DNA from: Anniella stebbinsi
Taxonomy: Eukaryota; Chordata; Lepidosauria; Squamata; Anniellidae
Length of the DNA: 64,000 nt
Assembly: GCA_029215795.1 (NCBI GenBank)
Contig: JARDYH010000003.1
Location: 171,752,382-171,816,381, forward strand
Reading direction: 5' to 3'
The notes beneath the pieces are model-generated. The model searched no databases. It worked only from the letters and a program-made list of their open reading frames with translations, and had not been told where the DNA came from. Positions 38,356-48,008 of the stretch are shown piece by piece. The position numbers were made by a program, and so were the translations under genes. Positions within the stretch are counted from its first letter, which is position 1, and each line of letters begins with the position of its first letter.

Positions 38356-38490
38356 TCACACATATGGGCTCGCGCTGGCGCCGAGCCCCATTTCGGGAAA
38401 CTCCCATAGCTAGCCTAGCGATTTTTGGCGGGAACCCCTCCCCCCACCATCTCATTGCGCATGCTCCGGGTTCCCGCCTACCTCAGTTCT
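38356..38490 (+). repeat. DIRS left inverted terminal repeat (core)
   Basis: 135 bp from TCACACATATGGGCTCGC to CCTACCTCAGTTCT, the exact reverse complement of 45430-45564. The outermost 23 bases (38333-38355) differ from the right end, as is usual for DIRS, and match the internal complementary region instead. Confidence 0.95.
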
Positions 38491-38693
38491 TCTTCGACCG
38501 CTGGTGATATCGCCTCGCGGGAGACTTCCTCCGACGTTTTTCGTTGTCCGGTATACCTTTGAAAGAAAATTTATATATTCGTTTAGTTAGCTTAGCGTTA
38601 GGATAGTTATAGTTTAAAATAAAAAAAAAACAAAAAAAAAAAACAGTTTTATATATATATAGAGTTAGCCTGTTCGTAGATTTAGCAGCGGCT
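38491..38693 (+). promoter_or_regulatory. DIRS 5' leader, probable promoter region
   Basis: Non-coding leader between the left repeat and the gag start. It contains a run of A with few interruptions (about 38620-38643) and a TATATATATA stretch at about 38650. Promoter activity is inferred from position only. Confidence 0.35.
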
Positions 38694-40922
38694 ATGGCGC
38701 AGGCCGCACTTTTCAAACATTGCCTTAAATGTAAGGCAAAATTGACCTTCACGGATGGCCATTCTCTGTGCCTACTCTGCTTGGGAGAAGGCCATGTTGT
38801 CGAAACTTGCTCCCACTGTATGGCGTTTTCCCGCCAAACCCGCCGGATCCGCGCGGATAGACTAAGAAGTCTCCTTTGGAGCAACGCTTTATCGGCGGTG
38901 GATAAGAGAAAACATATGCCCCGTGACACATCGTCGGAGAGGGCCTACTCGGTTTCTGGGGAGCGCAGGCGGCCGCCAGTAAGTCGCTCTAACCCAGCAT
39001 CACCCAGAACCACTCTACCATCTGTGGTTGCTGAAGGATTAGGGGATTTGGACCCACCGATGGGACTCCTCTCCCCATCAAAAAGTGTGGAGACTCGCCC
39101 TACGAAGCCGAAAAAGCACAAGGAAAAATCGGCTAAAAACTCGTCGGTATCGAAGTCGTCGAAGTCGGCATCGGCATCGAAGAGACCGGCTTCGGAGTCA
39201 CCATCGGCTCCGAAGGCGAAGAAGACAAAGCATTCGACACCGGTGCACTCCGCAACGACTCCCCCGACGTCGGCGCAGAAACCGACTCCTTCGACGCCGA
39301 GACCGGCTCGTTCATCATCGGCATCGTCGTCGCAGCGGCGGCCATCGACGCCGATAGCGACTTGCCCGATATCGACGTCGACACCACCTGCCTCGGTACC
39401 GAGGGAATCACGCCGTGCATCTACCCCAAGAGATAGGGCTTCTCGCCCTCCGTATAGCCCGCATGCACTCTCTTCGGAAATTGATGTCTCGGAGATCATC
39501 ACAGTAGACCAGATCGACGCCGAAGAGCAGCACAGCCTCGGTACCGTGTCACACGATACCGAGCGACCTATTTCCTTGAATTCCGAGCTCGACCTGCCGC
39601 CTTCGCCTAGATCTCGTGCATCTCGAGCCACTGTCGACCGTTCCGGATCGCCTTCGCACTCACGATCACAGGACTGGGAGGAGTATTCTGACCACGCTCA
39701 ACCTATCTCTAAGAGCCGCGCTAAGAAGCGCTATCGGTTTGACCCATACACGGGAAAGCGTCTTTCCCCTGCAGTCGCCAAGCAGCAGAAGCCCGGCAAA
39801 GCATTGCCGCGACCTGTGCCATCACGACGTGAGCCTTCACCGACATCGGGGGAAGATTACGCATCAGATACCTCTTCCATACCATCTCCTCCGCCTTCGG
39901 CACCATCTCCAGCAGATGGAGTGATGCTCTCTGATAGAGTCTCACCTTCGTTGGAGTTAGGAGCATTCTCTGATCAAATGCAGAGAATGGCCCAATCGCT
40001 AGGTCTTGACCTACAACTGCCAAGAGAACCTCTGAAGGACAAGATCTATGATGTAATGTACATGGAGCCCACCCCACAGCCAACACTCCCGGTGGTGCCT
40101 ACACTCCTGCAGACTTTACAGGATGCTTGGCCTAACCCGGCGACAGCGGGTCCCACGTCAAAAAGACTGGATGCTCTCTATAAAATCCAGGAGGCAGACG
40201 CTCCGTTCCTATTTACTCACCCAAAGCCCAATTCAATTGTTGTTGAATCTTCAGTGGGTAGGGCCGGAAGATCACATGCAGCCCCTACCGACAAAGAGGG
40301 GAGGAAGCTTGATACGGTGGGCCGAAAGGTCTATTCGTCTGCGGCACTCGGGTTCAAGGTAGCAAATTACCAAGCTACTATGGCCCGGTACCAGCTATTT
40401 TTATGGGAGAAAATCTCCACATTGACGGATTACTTGCCCGATGACCAGCGAGATCTGGCTAGAGTCTTCCAGACAGAGGCGGCTCGATTGTCTAGACAAC
40501 AGCTGACGACCGCCAACCATCAAACTGATTGCTCCGCCAAAGCTATGATGGCAGCCATCGCCTTGCGCCGTCACGCTTGGCTGAGGTCGTCAAACTTACC
40601 TGCAGAGACTAAGACCCGTATCGAGGATCTCCCCTTCGATGGGGAGGGCCTTTTTCATGCTACAACTGACTCCGCTATGGATGTTATCCATAAAGCGAAA
40701 ATGACGGCGAAGAGGATGAGTGTCCCAGCTCTCCAGCAGCACCAGCAGCCGCCACGACAGCGCCGCTGGTATCGCCCACTCCCTTACCAACCTCGCCAGC
40801 AGCAAGAACGCTCTCAGCGATATCAACCGCAGCAACCGCAATCATCCTACCAGGCGCGCAAACCTTCTTCCCGGTTTAACAAACCTCGTAAGCAGGATTA
40901 TGGCACCAAACGGCGCCTTTGA
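38694..40922 (+). CDS. DIRS Gag-like protein, 742 aa
   Basis: Intact open frame for the element's structural protein. Residues 1-45 form a Cys/His cluster with Cys at 10, 13, 26, 29, 39 and 42 and His at 34, probably zinc-binding. Residues about 80-330 are low-complexity, rich in Ser, Pro, Lys and Arg, with many TCG serine codons. Residues about 530-670 are a helical domain (FKVANYQATMARYQLFLWEK, ALRRHAWLRSS, KAKMTAKRMS) of the kind shared with mammalian LAP2-alpha and ZNF451, which are known to derive from DIRS-type gag. The C-terminus is Gln/Arg-rich. The start is the first ATG after the leader. The stop overlaps the likely pol ATG at 40900 by 23 nt. Long frames on the opposite strand (for example 38945-39631) are shadows. 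Confidence 0.88.
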   Translation: MAQAALFKHCLKCKAKLTFTDGHSLCLLCLGEGHVVETCSHCMAFSRQTRRIRADRLRSLLWSNALSAVDKRKHMPRDTSSERAYSVSGERRRPPVSRSNPASPRTTLPSVVAEGLGDLDPPMGLLSPSKSVETRPTKPKKHKEKSAKNSSVSKSSKSASASKRPASESPSAPKAKKTKHSTPVHSATTPPTSAQKPTPSTPRPARSSSASSSQRRPSTPIATCPISTSTPPASVPRESRRASTPRDRASRPPYSPHALSSEIDVSEIITVDQIDAEEQHSLGTVSHDTERPISLNSELDLPPSPRSRASRATVDRSGSPSHSRSQDWEEYSDHAQPISKSRAKKRYRFDPYTGKRLSPAVAKQQKPGKALPRPVPSRREPSPTSGEDYASDTSSIPSPPPSAPSPADGVMLSDRVSPSLELGAFSDQMQRMAQSLGLDLQLPREPLKDKIYDVMYMEPTPQPTLPVVPTLLQTLQDAWPNPATAGPTSKRLDALYKIQEADAPFLFTHPKPNSIVVESSVGRAGRSHAAPTDKEGRKLDTVGRKVYSSAALGFKVANYQATMARYQLFLWEKISTLTDYLPDDQRDLARVFQTEAARLSRQQLTTANHQTDCSAKAMMAAIALRRHAWLRSSNLPAETKTRIEDLPFDGEGLFHATTDSAMDVIHKAKMTAKRMSVPALQQHQQPPRQRRWYRPLPYQPRQQQERSQRYQPQQPQSSYQARKPSSRFNKPRKQDYGTKRRL

Positions 40923-42847
40923 CTTAGTTCGTATTCGCTACGGCAACGACCCCTGCAACAGGTTACTACCCTTCCTGTCTGCGTGGCAAAACATCACTAC
41001 CGATCGTTGGATTCTGTCAACTATAGCCTAGGGATATCGCATCGACTTTGTAGCTCATCCCCCTCTTGGCATGGTGCGACACACCCAACCATCGCTGGTT
41101 CTTCGGCAAGAAATTGCGACACTCTTGCAGAAGAAGGCAATCACTGCCGTCCCTCACAAAATGATAGAAGCGGGTTTTTACTCGCGCTATTTCACGGTCC
41201 CAAAGAAGTACGGAGGCCTCCGCCCAATTATGGACTTAAGGCATCTAAACAAATTTATATGTCCAAAAAAAAAAAAAATTTCGTATGATTACCTTGGCAC
41301 AAATATTGCCCCTGTTAAAAAGAAACAGATGGTTCACATCCGTGGACCTCAAAGATGCCTACTTCCACATACCAGTCTACCGACCGCATCGAAAATATCT
41401 GCGCTTCATGGTCGGGGATCAGCCGTACCAATTCGCCGTCCTCCCATTTGGCCTCCGGACAGCGCCACGAGTCTTCACAAAGTGTATGGCGGCAGTATGC
41501 GCACACCTAAGATCGCGAAACATCGAGATTTACCCTTACCTAGACGATTGGTTAATTGTCTCCACGTCTCGCCTTCAAGCACAAAACGACGTACGCGTAG
41601 TCTCGTCCTGTCTCGCAGACCTCGGGCTTCAGGTGAATGTAGAAAAGTCAATTTTTCAACCATCGCAGCAGATCCAGTTTATAGGAGTATCTCTCGATTC
41701 TGTAATAGGTCGTGCATTCCTTCCTGTAGAACGCAGACACAGGATTCAAGCGCTTGCCACACGTCTACGCTACAACCGCAAAACGACGGCGTTCGCTGTT
41801 CTCAGACTATTGGGACTGATGGCTTCCTCCGTATTTGTCGTGCGTTGGGCCCGGCTACACATGCGGCCCCTCCAACAGGTACTCCTAAGCCACTACTACC
41901 CGGGGCAGAACCCCCACAGGACAATACTTACCTTGCCAACTGCCGTAGTCCCGTCTCTCAAATGGTGGTCGGTCATGACTCATCTCTCGCAAGGTCTGCC
42001 CTTCCATCAGAAGGAACCCTCTCGAGTTCTCACAACAGACGCCTCTCTAGAAGGTTGGGGAGCTCATGTAGACGACCTGAAGATACAAGGACAATGGTCA
42101 CGCTCTCAAAGGTCCCTACACATCAACGTGCTAGAGCTATTAGCTGTCAATCGGGCCCTTCGTGCCTTCCTTCCTCACTTGTACGGTCACCACGTCCAAC
42201 TACTTTCAGACAACACCGCAGTAGTTTGGTATATAAACAAGGAGGGAGGGACGCGCTCCTCTCGACTCCTCAACCTAACACTGCGCATCTTTCACTGGGC
42301 GATACGAAATCGTATCTGTCTATCCGCAATGCACATCGCCGGAGCCGACAATGGGATGGCGGATACCCTAAGTCGGCAATTCTCCGACACCCACGAATGG
42401 GAATTAGCCAAAGATGTTCTGTCCCTGCTGTTCAGAAGGTGGGGTCTCCCTTCAGTAGACCTGTTTGCAACATCTGTCAATGCAGCTTGCCAAAGTTACT
42501 GTTCTCGGGCGGGGATTGGACCAGCATCGCTCGGAGATGCATTCCAGTGGGACTGGTCCAGAGACTTCCTATATATGTTTCCGCCATTCCCGCTGATAGC
42601 TCGGGTTGTAGCCAGAGCAAGCAGGTTTCGGGTCGATGCCATAGTAGTAGCCCCCTGGTGGCCACGGCAGCCGTGGTTCACCCCGCTGTGCCGCCTGTCA
42701 CGTCACCGGTTCTGGCACCTCCCGATGCCTCAAGACCTGCTGTCCAAGAACAACGGCATGATTCTACACCCCGACTTACAGTCCCTGAGGCTGACGGCGT
42801 GGAGGATTCAACCAACTGGCAATCACTCACGTTGCCACCTGGGCTGA
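40900..42847 (+). pseudogene. DIRS pol: RT, RNase H, methyltransferase-like (broken)
   Basis: Polymerase frame, likely starting at the ATG at 40900 within the gag end. The first block (LLPFLSAWQNITTDRW, ILSTIA) meets a TAG at 41029-41031, then continues with GYRIDF. It runs to MDLRHLNKFICPKK, where a run of 14 A (41265-41278) shifts the frame. The RT then reads on from MITLAQILPLL with VDLKDAYFHIPV, LPFGLRTAPRVFTK and the catalytic YLDD at 41537-41548. RNase H follows, with TTDASLEGWGAHV, LELLAVNRAL, SDNTAVVWYIN and GADNGMADTLSR. Last is the methyltransferase-like region of DIRS (VDLFATSVNA, WDWSRDFLYMFPP, VVAPWWPRQPWF). From the A-run on the frame is open for about 520 codons. One stop and one frameshift make it a pseudogene, unless the A-run is a sequencing error. 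Confidence 0.9.
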
Positions 42848-43049
42848 AGGCTATCTTTGAGGCATCCATAAAGCCATCTACTAGAGCGTCATACGCCAGC
42901 AAATGGTCACGTTTTCAAAAATTCGCAAATCAAAATAGCTTCAACCCTTACAATTGCCCGATTTCAAAGATCATTGACTTTGTATATTCCTTGCATTCCA
43001 CGGGCTTACGATTTTCGTCACTCAGGGTCTACTTGTCGGCTATTTCTAG

Positions 43050-44376
43050 TAGGGGTGTGCACGGACCCCCCGGATCGGATCGGGACCCGGATCGGGACCT
43101 CCAATTTTGTCCCGGACCGGTTCGGACAAAATCGGAGGCCCCCCGGACCGGATCGAGTCCGATCCCGACCCAAAAATCGTACATTTTTGGATCGGCCGCC
43201 ATTTTTTTCCCCATAGACTTGCATTGCAATGCAAGTCTATGAGGAAAAAATGGCGGCGGGTGGGTAAGGGGGGGCCTAACTCCCTCCCCCCCCCGGGGCC
43301 GTCCACTGTGGACGGCCCCGGCAGGTAAACCCCCTCCCCCGCGCTCCCTACCCCCCCTGGGGCCGCCCGCTTCCATCCGCTGGCGCCCGCGGGCGCCAGC
43401 GGATAGAAGCGGACGGCTCCGGGGGGGGGGTAAGCCCCCTTCCCCGCCACCGCTTACCTTCTCGGCCCGTCCGGCGCCGGCGGCTACTACCAGCGGGCTC
43501 CGCGGCCTACTCTCGAGTAGCGCGCCGGGTGATGACATCACCCGGCGCGCCACCCTGGAGCAGGCCGCGGAGACTGCTGGGAGTAGTAGGTGCCGGCGCC
43601 GGACGGGAGCCACCGGGCCGGGCAGGTAAGGGCCCCCCTCCCCCCTCCGCGCGCCCCCTCCTCCCCTCCACGCACCCCCTCCTTACCTTCCCGGCCCGGT
43701 GGCTCCCGGCCGGCGCCGGCGCCTACTACTCCCAGCAGGCTCCGCGGCCTGCTCTAGAGTAGCGCGCCGGGTGATGACATCACCCGGCGCGCCACCCTAG
43801 AGCAGGCCGCGGAGCCTGCTGGGAGTAGTAGGCGCCGGCGCCGGACGGGAGCCGCCGGGCCGGGCAGGTAAGGGCCCCCCTCCCCCCTCCCCCCTCCGCG
43901 CACCCCCTCCTCCCCTCCACGCACCCCCTCCTTACCTTCCCGGCCCGGTGGCTCCCGGCCGGCGCCGGCGCCTACTACTACCAGCAGGCTCCGCGGCCTG
44001 CTCTAGAGTAGCGCGCCGGGTGATGACATCACCCGGCGCGCCACCCTAGAGCAGGCCGCGGAGCCTGCTGGTAGTAGTAGGCGCCGGCGCCGGACGGGAG
44101 CCACCGGGCCGAGAAGGTAAGTGCCCCCCTCCTCCCCCCCCCCGCTGTCCACTTTCATCGGCGGGCGCCCGCTGGCGCCCGCCAATGGAAGCGGCGGTGG
44201 GCGCCAGTGGGCGCCCGCCGATCCGCCGATCCGCCGAACCGGTTCGGAGCTTTTTCGGACCGGTTCGGATTGGATCGGCCGATCCAGCTGCGGGATCGGA
44301 AATCGGATAATTTATCCGATTTCCCACTGGACCGGACTCGGATCGTGGATCGGGTCCGATCCAGTGCACATCCCTA
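43050..44376 (+). mobile_element. GC-rich non-autonomous hAT inside the DIRS recombinase
   Basis: A 1,327-bp element with ends TAGGGGTGTGCACGG and GTGCACATCCCTA. It is flanked by the exact 8-bp duplication ATTTCTAG (43042-43049 and 44377-44384). The ends carry dense GGATCGG/CCGATCC subterminal repeats. The interior is very GC-rich, with three tandem units of about 245 bp, each holding a 31-bp perfect palindrome. No transposase gene. Insert plus duplication is 1,335 bp, a multiple of three. The many open frames here on both strands are shadows. Confidence 0.93.
43400..44110. repeat. Three tandem GC-rich palindromic units
   Basis: Perfect 31-bp palindromes (core GGGTGATGACATCACCC) at 43520-43550, 43762-43792 and 44011-44041, spaced 242 and 249 bp. 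Each sits inside a larger inverted repeat reaching CAGGCTCCGCGGCCTGCTC and its complement. Units are separated by C-rich tracts. Strong hairpin potential. Confidence 0.85.
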
Positions 44377-45227
44377 ATTTCTAGATTCCATGATAAGGCT
44401 GATGGATTTTCAATTTTTACACACCCTATTACCAAAACGTTCCTAAAGGGACTTAAGAATTTGTTTCCTCCACTGAGGCCCATTACGCCTCAATGGAGCT
44501 TGTCGTTAGTTCTAACTGCCCTCACAGGAAAACCCTTTGAACCTATGGCCACAATTAACTTGCGCTTATTGACTCTCAAAACCATCTTCCTCGTGGCCAT
44601 CACGTCAGCTAGACGTTCATCGGAGCTGGCGGCACTGATGTTAAATCCCCCATACACTACCTTTTTTCCGGATAAGGTGGTTTTACGTCCGGGACCCTCG
44701 TTTGTTCCAAAAGTTTGCACTCCATTTCACGTTAACCAAGACATTGTTCTGCCCATGTTTTTTAAAGCGCCTGCAGATCCTCTTTGTTCCAAGTTGCACA
44801 CCCTTGATGTCCGAAGGGCATTAGCCTTCTATAAAGACAGGTCGCAATCGTTCCGTAAGTCGGAAAAGTTATTTGTTTGTTACGGAGGCAAAACAAAAGG
44901 TCTGCCTGTCTCTGCACAACGTTTGTCGCATTGGATCGTGGATACTATTGTCCTCGCCTACCAAGTGCTACGGAAGGCTCCTCCAACCGCTTTCTCAGCT
45001 CACTCAACAAGGGGACAAGCCACTTCGGCTGCACTATCATACGGGTCCTCCATTCCAGACATCTGTAGAGCTGCAACTTGGTCTAATGCGTCTACATTTG
45101 TGAAGCACTATAGACTAGACACGAGGGCGGCCAAGGACGCTTCCTTCGGGAGAGCTGTCCTTTCATCCATCTGCAATTGACTTCCAGCGTGCACACCCTC
45201 CTCCGGTAAGTACTGCTGATTAATCGC

Positions 45228-45318
45228 CCATATGTGTGATGCACAGAGACCACGAAGAAGAAATGCAGGTTGCTTACCTGTAACTGTAGTTCTTCGAGTG
45301 GTCATCTGTGCAGTCACA
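45228..45318 (+). repeat. DIRS internal complementary region
   Basis: The left half (45228-45262) is the reverse complement of the left end of the element at 38333-38366. The right half (45255-45318) is the reverse complement of the right end at about 45555-45619. The region thus records the circle junction of both ends, the DIRS-specific template for completing the ends. Confidence 0.92.
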
Positions 45319-45429
45319 CAACCCACCCACCATCCCCTCTCTGCAACGCTGTTTATATGCAGAAGGTTCTCTATGCTGTATGCTCAAATAGATGTATATT
45401 ACCTTGGTTGCGAGGCCGTGCGGTCTCAG

Positions 45430-45564
45430 AGAACTGAGGTAGGCGGGAACCCGGAGCATGCGCAATGAGATGGTGGGGGGAGGGGTTCCCGCCAAAAATC
45501 GCTAGGCTAGCTATGGGAGTTTCCCGAAATGGGGCTCGGCGCCAGCGCGAGCCCATATGTGTGA
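45430..45564 (-). repeat. DIRS right inverted terminal repeat (core)
   Basis: 135 bp from AGAACTGAGGTAGGCGG to CCCATATGTGTGA, reverse complement of 38356-38490 with no mismatch seen. The element continues outward to about 45619 (ACAGTTACAGGTAAGCAACC). Confidence 0.95.
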
Positions 45565-45835
45565 CTGCACAGATGACCACTCGAAGAACTACAGTTACAG
45601 GTAAGCAACCTGCATTTCTCTACATAAAAAAAGACCCTGCATCATTACCAGGTCTTGGATCTTTTTGCTTTCAAAACGTGCTCCTTCAGACAGCAACCAA
45701 CAGTGACCACATGATTTGGAATTGAGAAGGAAATGCCACTGAAAAGAATAGACAGCAATGAAACAGCACCATCTCGTGGCAGAATAAATCCCATCATAAA
45801 TAGTTGCTGGATTGTCTCTTGCGTTATAAAAACTA

Positions 45836-45967
45836 GGGCCAGGTCTACACCAAGCAGGATCTAACATTTTGAAAATGGTTTGAAAACTTTATATGGTGTG
45901 CGTCTTGGGCCCCAACGGTTGTCAATACTGTTATAAAAACATTTTAAAGCAGTAGTGTAGATCCTGC
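45836..45967 (-). mobile_element. MITE family A, copy 5
   Basis: A 132-bp reverse copy, ends GGGCCAGGTCTACACC and GTGTAGATCCTGC. CTA on both sides (45833-45835 and 45968-45970) fits a 3-bp target duplication. It lies about 215 bp beyond the DIRS right end. Confidence 0.8.
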
Positions 45968-46049
45968 CTAGTACTGTGCTGAAAATTTTGACCATTCCAT
46001 TTTCAGCATTTCGTGGGGGGGGGGGGGAATGAGGTTCGGAGAAGTGAGA

Positions 46050-46375
46050 ATTTCAGAGAATTTTCTCCTTGAGGAGGAGGGCAGGGTTTCCGCATACCTT
46101 TTAAAATGTAGCCAGTTGTTGAGGGGTCATATGTATATCACCCTGGCATTTTCAGGAGCACTGGACATCTTCTTGAATGCTTATTGGAGAGGGCAAGATC
46201 ACATAGTCTCCAGTAGGCATTCACTAAGAACTGCTGGGCTCTTCCAAATGCCGAGGAAGAGGGCTGTTTTTTTTATTATTTTAAAATAGCAAGAAGCCCC
46301 TACAGCAATTCGCTACACTGAAAACAGGTATGTGGAAACCCTTTCCCCCTCCCGAAGGAGAAAATTCTCCAAAAT
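46050..46375. mobile_element. Foldback repeat with GAGAATTTTCTCC arms
   Basis: Inverted arms at about 46056-46100 (GAGAATTTTCTCCTTGAGGA, GGGTTTCCGCATACC) and 46328-46372 (GGTATGTGGAAACCC, GGAGAAAATTCTCC). The intervening 225 bp has no gene. Likely a MITE; outer limits approximate. Confidence 0.6.
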
Positions 46376-47259
46376 TTCCCTCTTCCCTCCAAAAGAGGCA
46401 GAAAAAACAATTTGCAGGGAGAGAAAAGGTTTATGAAAATAGGTGGCAGGATTCGTCCCAGCACCAACAAAAACACAGGATTCCTGATGGGAAACCACAG
46501 GAGACATCCTGCCTGTTGACGACATCATGCAATTGACCAGCAAACGTCTGTGAGTGGCCAGTCACAAGCATGCCATAAAGCATTCATTTAGAGAAGTCTA
46601 TAGTTTGAACAAGTGGTATAAAAATGGAAGTAACGCTGCTGAAGGAGACTATGGTATTGTGCAAGAAGTCCTTTTGTGTTGCAGAAGGTAAGAGTTATCC
46701 CTCTACTCTCCTGAATAGATGCTTGATGCTTGTCAGTTTTAGTTACCTATTAGGAAAATTGATACTTACACACCTTGAACAAATTATCACTGGCCATTGA
46801 ATCTTTCCAGAACACAGATACAACCCCATGTATTGAACATGCATTTGTCCCTAGCATTCTCCTATCTATGTGGGGAGTCTGGGGTCAGATTTAGAAGGGT
46901 GTTCAGGCCTGGAAATTCATTTCTGCATGTAGATCATCCTTTTGGTATTCTTTTTGTGAATACATACTAGCCATCCTGTTTAGAATCAGTCAGTGAATCA
47001 GGCAATGGTATCTTAAAAACCAAACCCATACAAACTAGCAGTGCATACAGTTTAAGGATCATACAATAAACCATGGTGAATATATACAACAATGTGAAAA
47101 CCAATGCAATACAATGAATTCACTGGGTAATAGCCCTAAGTCTTAATAAATACAGTTTACTGCTGGCTTGTTTTTGTTTAGTTTCTGTTGTGTTTTGCAA
47201 CTGGGGCAAACACATCTAGTTTTCCCTTTTGAAAATTGACTACAATGGACAGAGAAGTA
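46376..47259. other. Non-coding stretch, nothing recognised
   Basis: No gene or clear repeat. About 46486-46580 weakly resembles 2850-2950. Confidence 0.45.
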
Positions 47260-48008
47260 ATGTTATCTAGCATAGGAAACAGCTATGATTCTACATAAAC
47301 GTCCTTCCCCCATGACCCAGCACGTGAGCGCAGGGAGGCAGTTGCGGGTGGGGGGGGAAGAGAGAGACGTGCCTTCTCCCCATTGGTGGGAGCATGGTGG
47401 CACCAGATGCCGGGGTGGGGCGGATGAGCCTATATTAGGCCACCGTGCCCATTTTCCCGCCTCTTCTTTTTGTGGCTCCCTCCCTCCCAGTATGCAGTGT
47501 GGGTTCATCTGGTCGCCTGTTAGGGGGCCAAGAAGGAATTTTGGCCCATAGGCTGATTGGCCTACTTCACACTGTAAGTCTGGAGAGAGTGTCTTAGGAA
47601 AGATTTATATCTCGCTTACAGGTTAATTTGGTCACTAATTTCAGGAAGGTGGACACGATTAGAAAAAGGATGGTGAGCATTCTGTGGCACCGTTCAGGTG
47701 ACAGGTCATGTCTGAGGCCTTCCACTAAGGGTCGTGCGGCCTCAGTGGGGGGATAGGGCTGACCTGTGAGGCCAACTCAACTCGCTTCACCCAGTGTTGG
47801 GCGGCCCGGGGGGGAACGACTCGAGAAGGCCTACCCTCCCCAAAAGGGGTATGGCCTGAGGGTGGTGATCGCAAGACGCCACTCAACAGATATAGAATGT
47901 TTTCGCCCTATGCCACACCTGGCATAGTTGCTGGGGTAGAATAGGGCCCGCCCAGTCTCCCTTTGCAGATCATTAATAAATGTGGCCCATAATTTACACC
48001 AGATAGAT

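Larger units (their letters stand above)
42700..45180 (+). pseudogene. DIRS tyrosine recombinase, split by hAT insertion
   Basis: Integrase of the element, which joins the circular DNA to the target. The N-terminal part (GLKAIFEASIKPSTRASYAS, KWSRFQKFANQ, FVYSLHSTGLRFSSLRVYLS) overlaps the pol end in another frame and stops at the insertion at 43050. The C-terminal part resumes after 44384 in the same frame. It carries the catalytic Arg in TSARRSSEL (about 44611-44616), HSTRG (His 45001-45003, Arg 45010-45012) and the nucleophile Tyr in FVKHYRLDT (45109-45111). It ends at 45180. The start is not determinable: no Met lies just upstream, so expression by frameshift or internal initiation is likely. 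All core residues survive; only the insertion breaks the gene. Confidence 0.9.
38333..45619 (+). mobile_element. DIRS-type tyrosine-recombinase retrotransposon
   Basis: Nearly complete DIRS element, about 7.29 kb, or 5.95 kb without the nested hAT. Order: left inverted terminal repeat, gag, pol (RT, RNase H, methyltransferase-like), tyrosine recombinase, internal complementary region, right inverted repeat. DIRS elements integrate through a circular intermediate by a tyrosine recombinase. They therefore lack LTRs and an integrase and make no target duplication, and none is seen. The core inverted repeats are identical over 135 bp as I read them, which suggests recent insertion. Gag is open; pol has a stop and a frame change; the recombinase is split by a hAT. 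End points come from matching the internal complementary region. Confidence 0.93.

Noticed and set aside
38945..39631. 228-codon open frame on the minus strand inside gag
   Set aside because: It mirrors the repetitive TCG/CGA-rich part of the gag frame; its Asp/Gly/Val-rich product is the expected antisense of Ser/Pro/Arg codons.
41071..43242. 723-codon frame as a single protein
   Set aside because: It is part of pol up to the A-run, then an out-of-frame shadow of RT/RNase H, then the recombinase start, then hAT sequence.
43029..43613. 194-codon minus-strand frame in the GC-rich hAT
   Set aside because: Runs across the hAT end and GC-rich palindromes; composition, not a gene, and no transposase motif.
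44046..44483. 145-codon minus-strand frame
   Set aside because: Crosses the hAT boundary into antisense recombinase sequence.
38333..45619. LTR retrotransposon or retrovirus
   Set aside because: The terminal repeats are inverted, not direct; there is a tyrosine recombinase instead of an integrase, no protease or envelope, and no target duplication.
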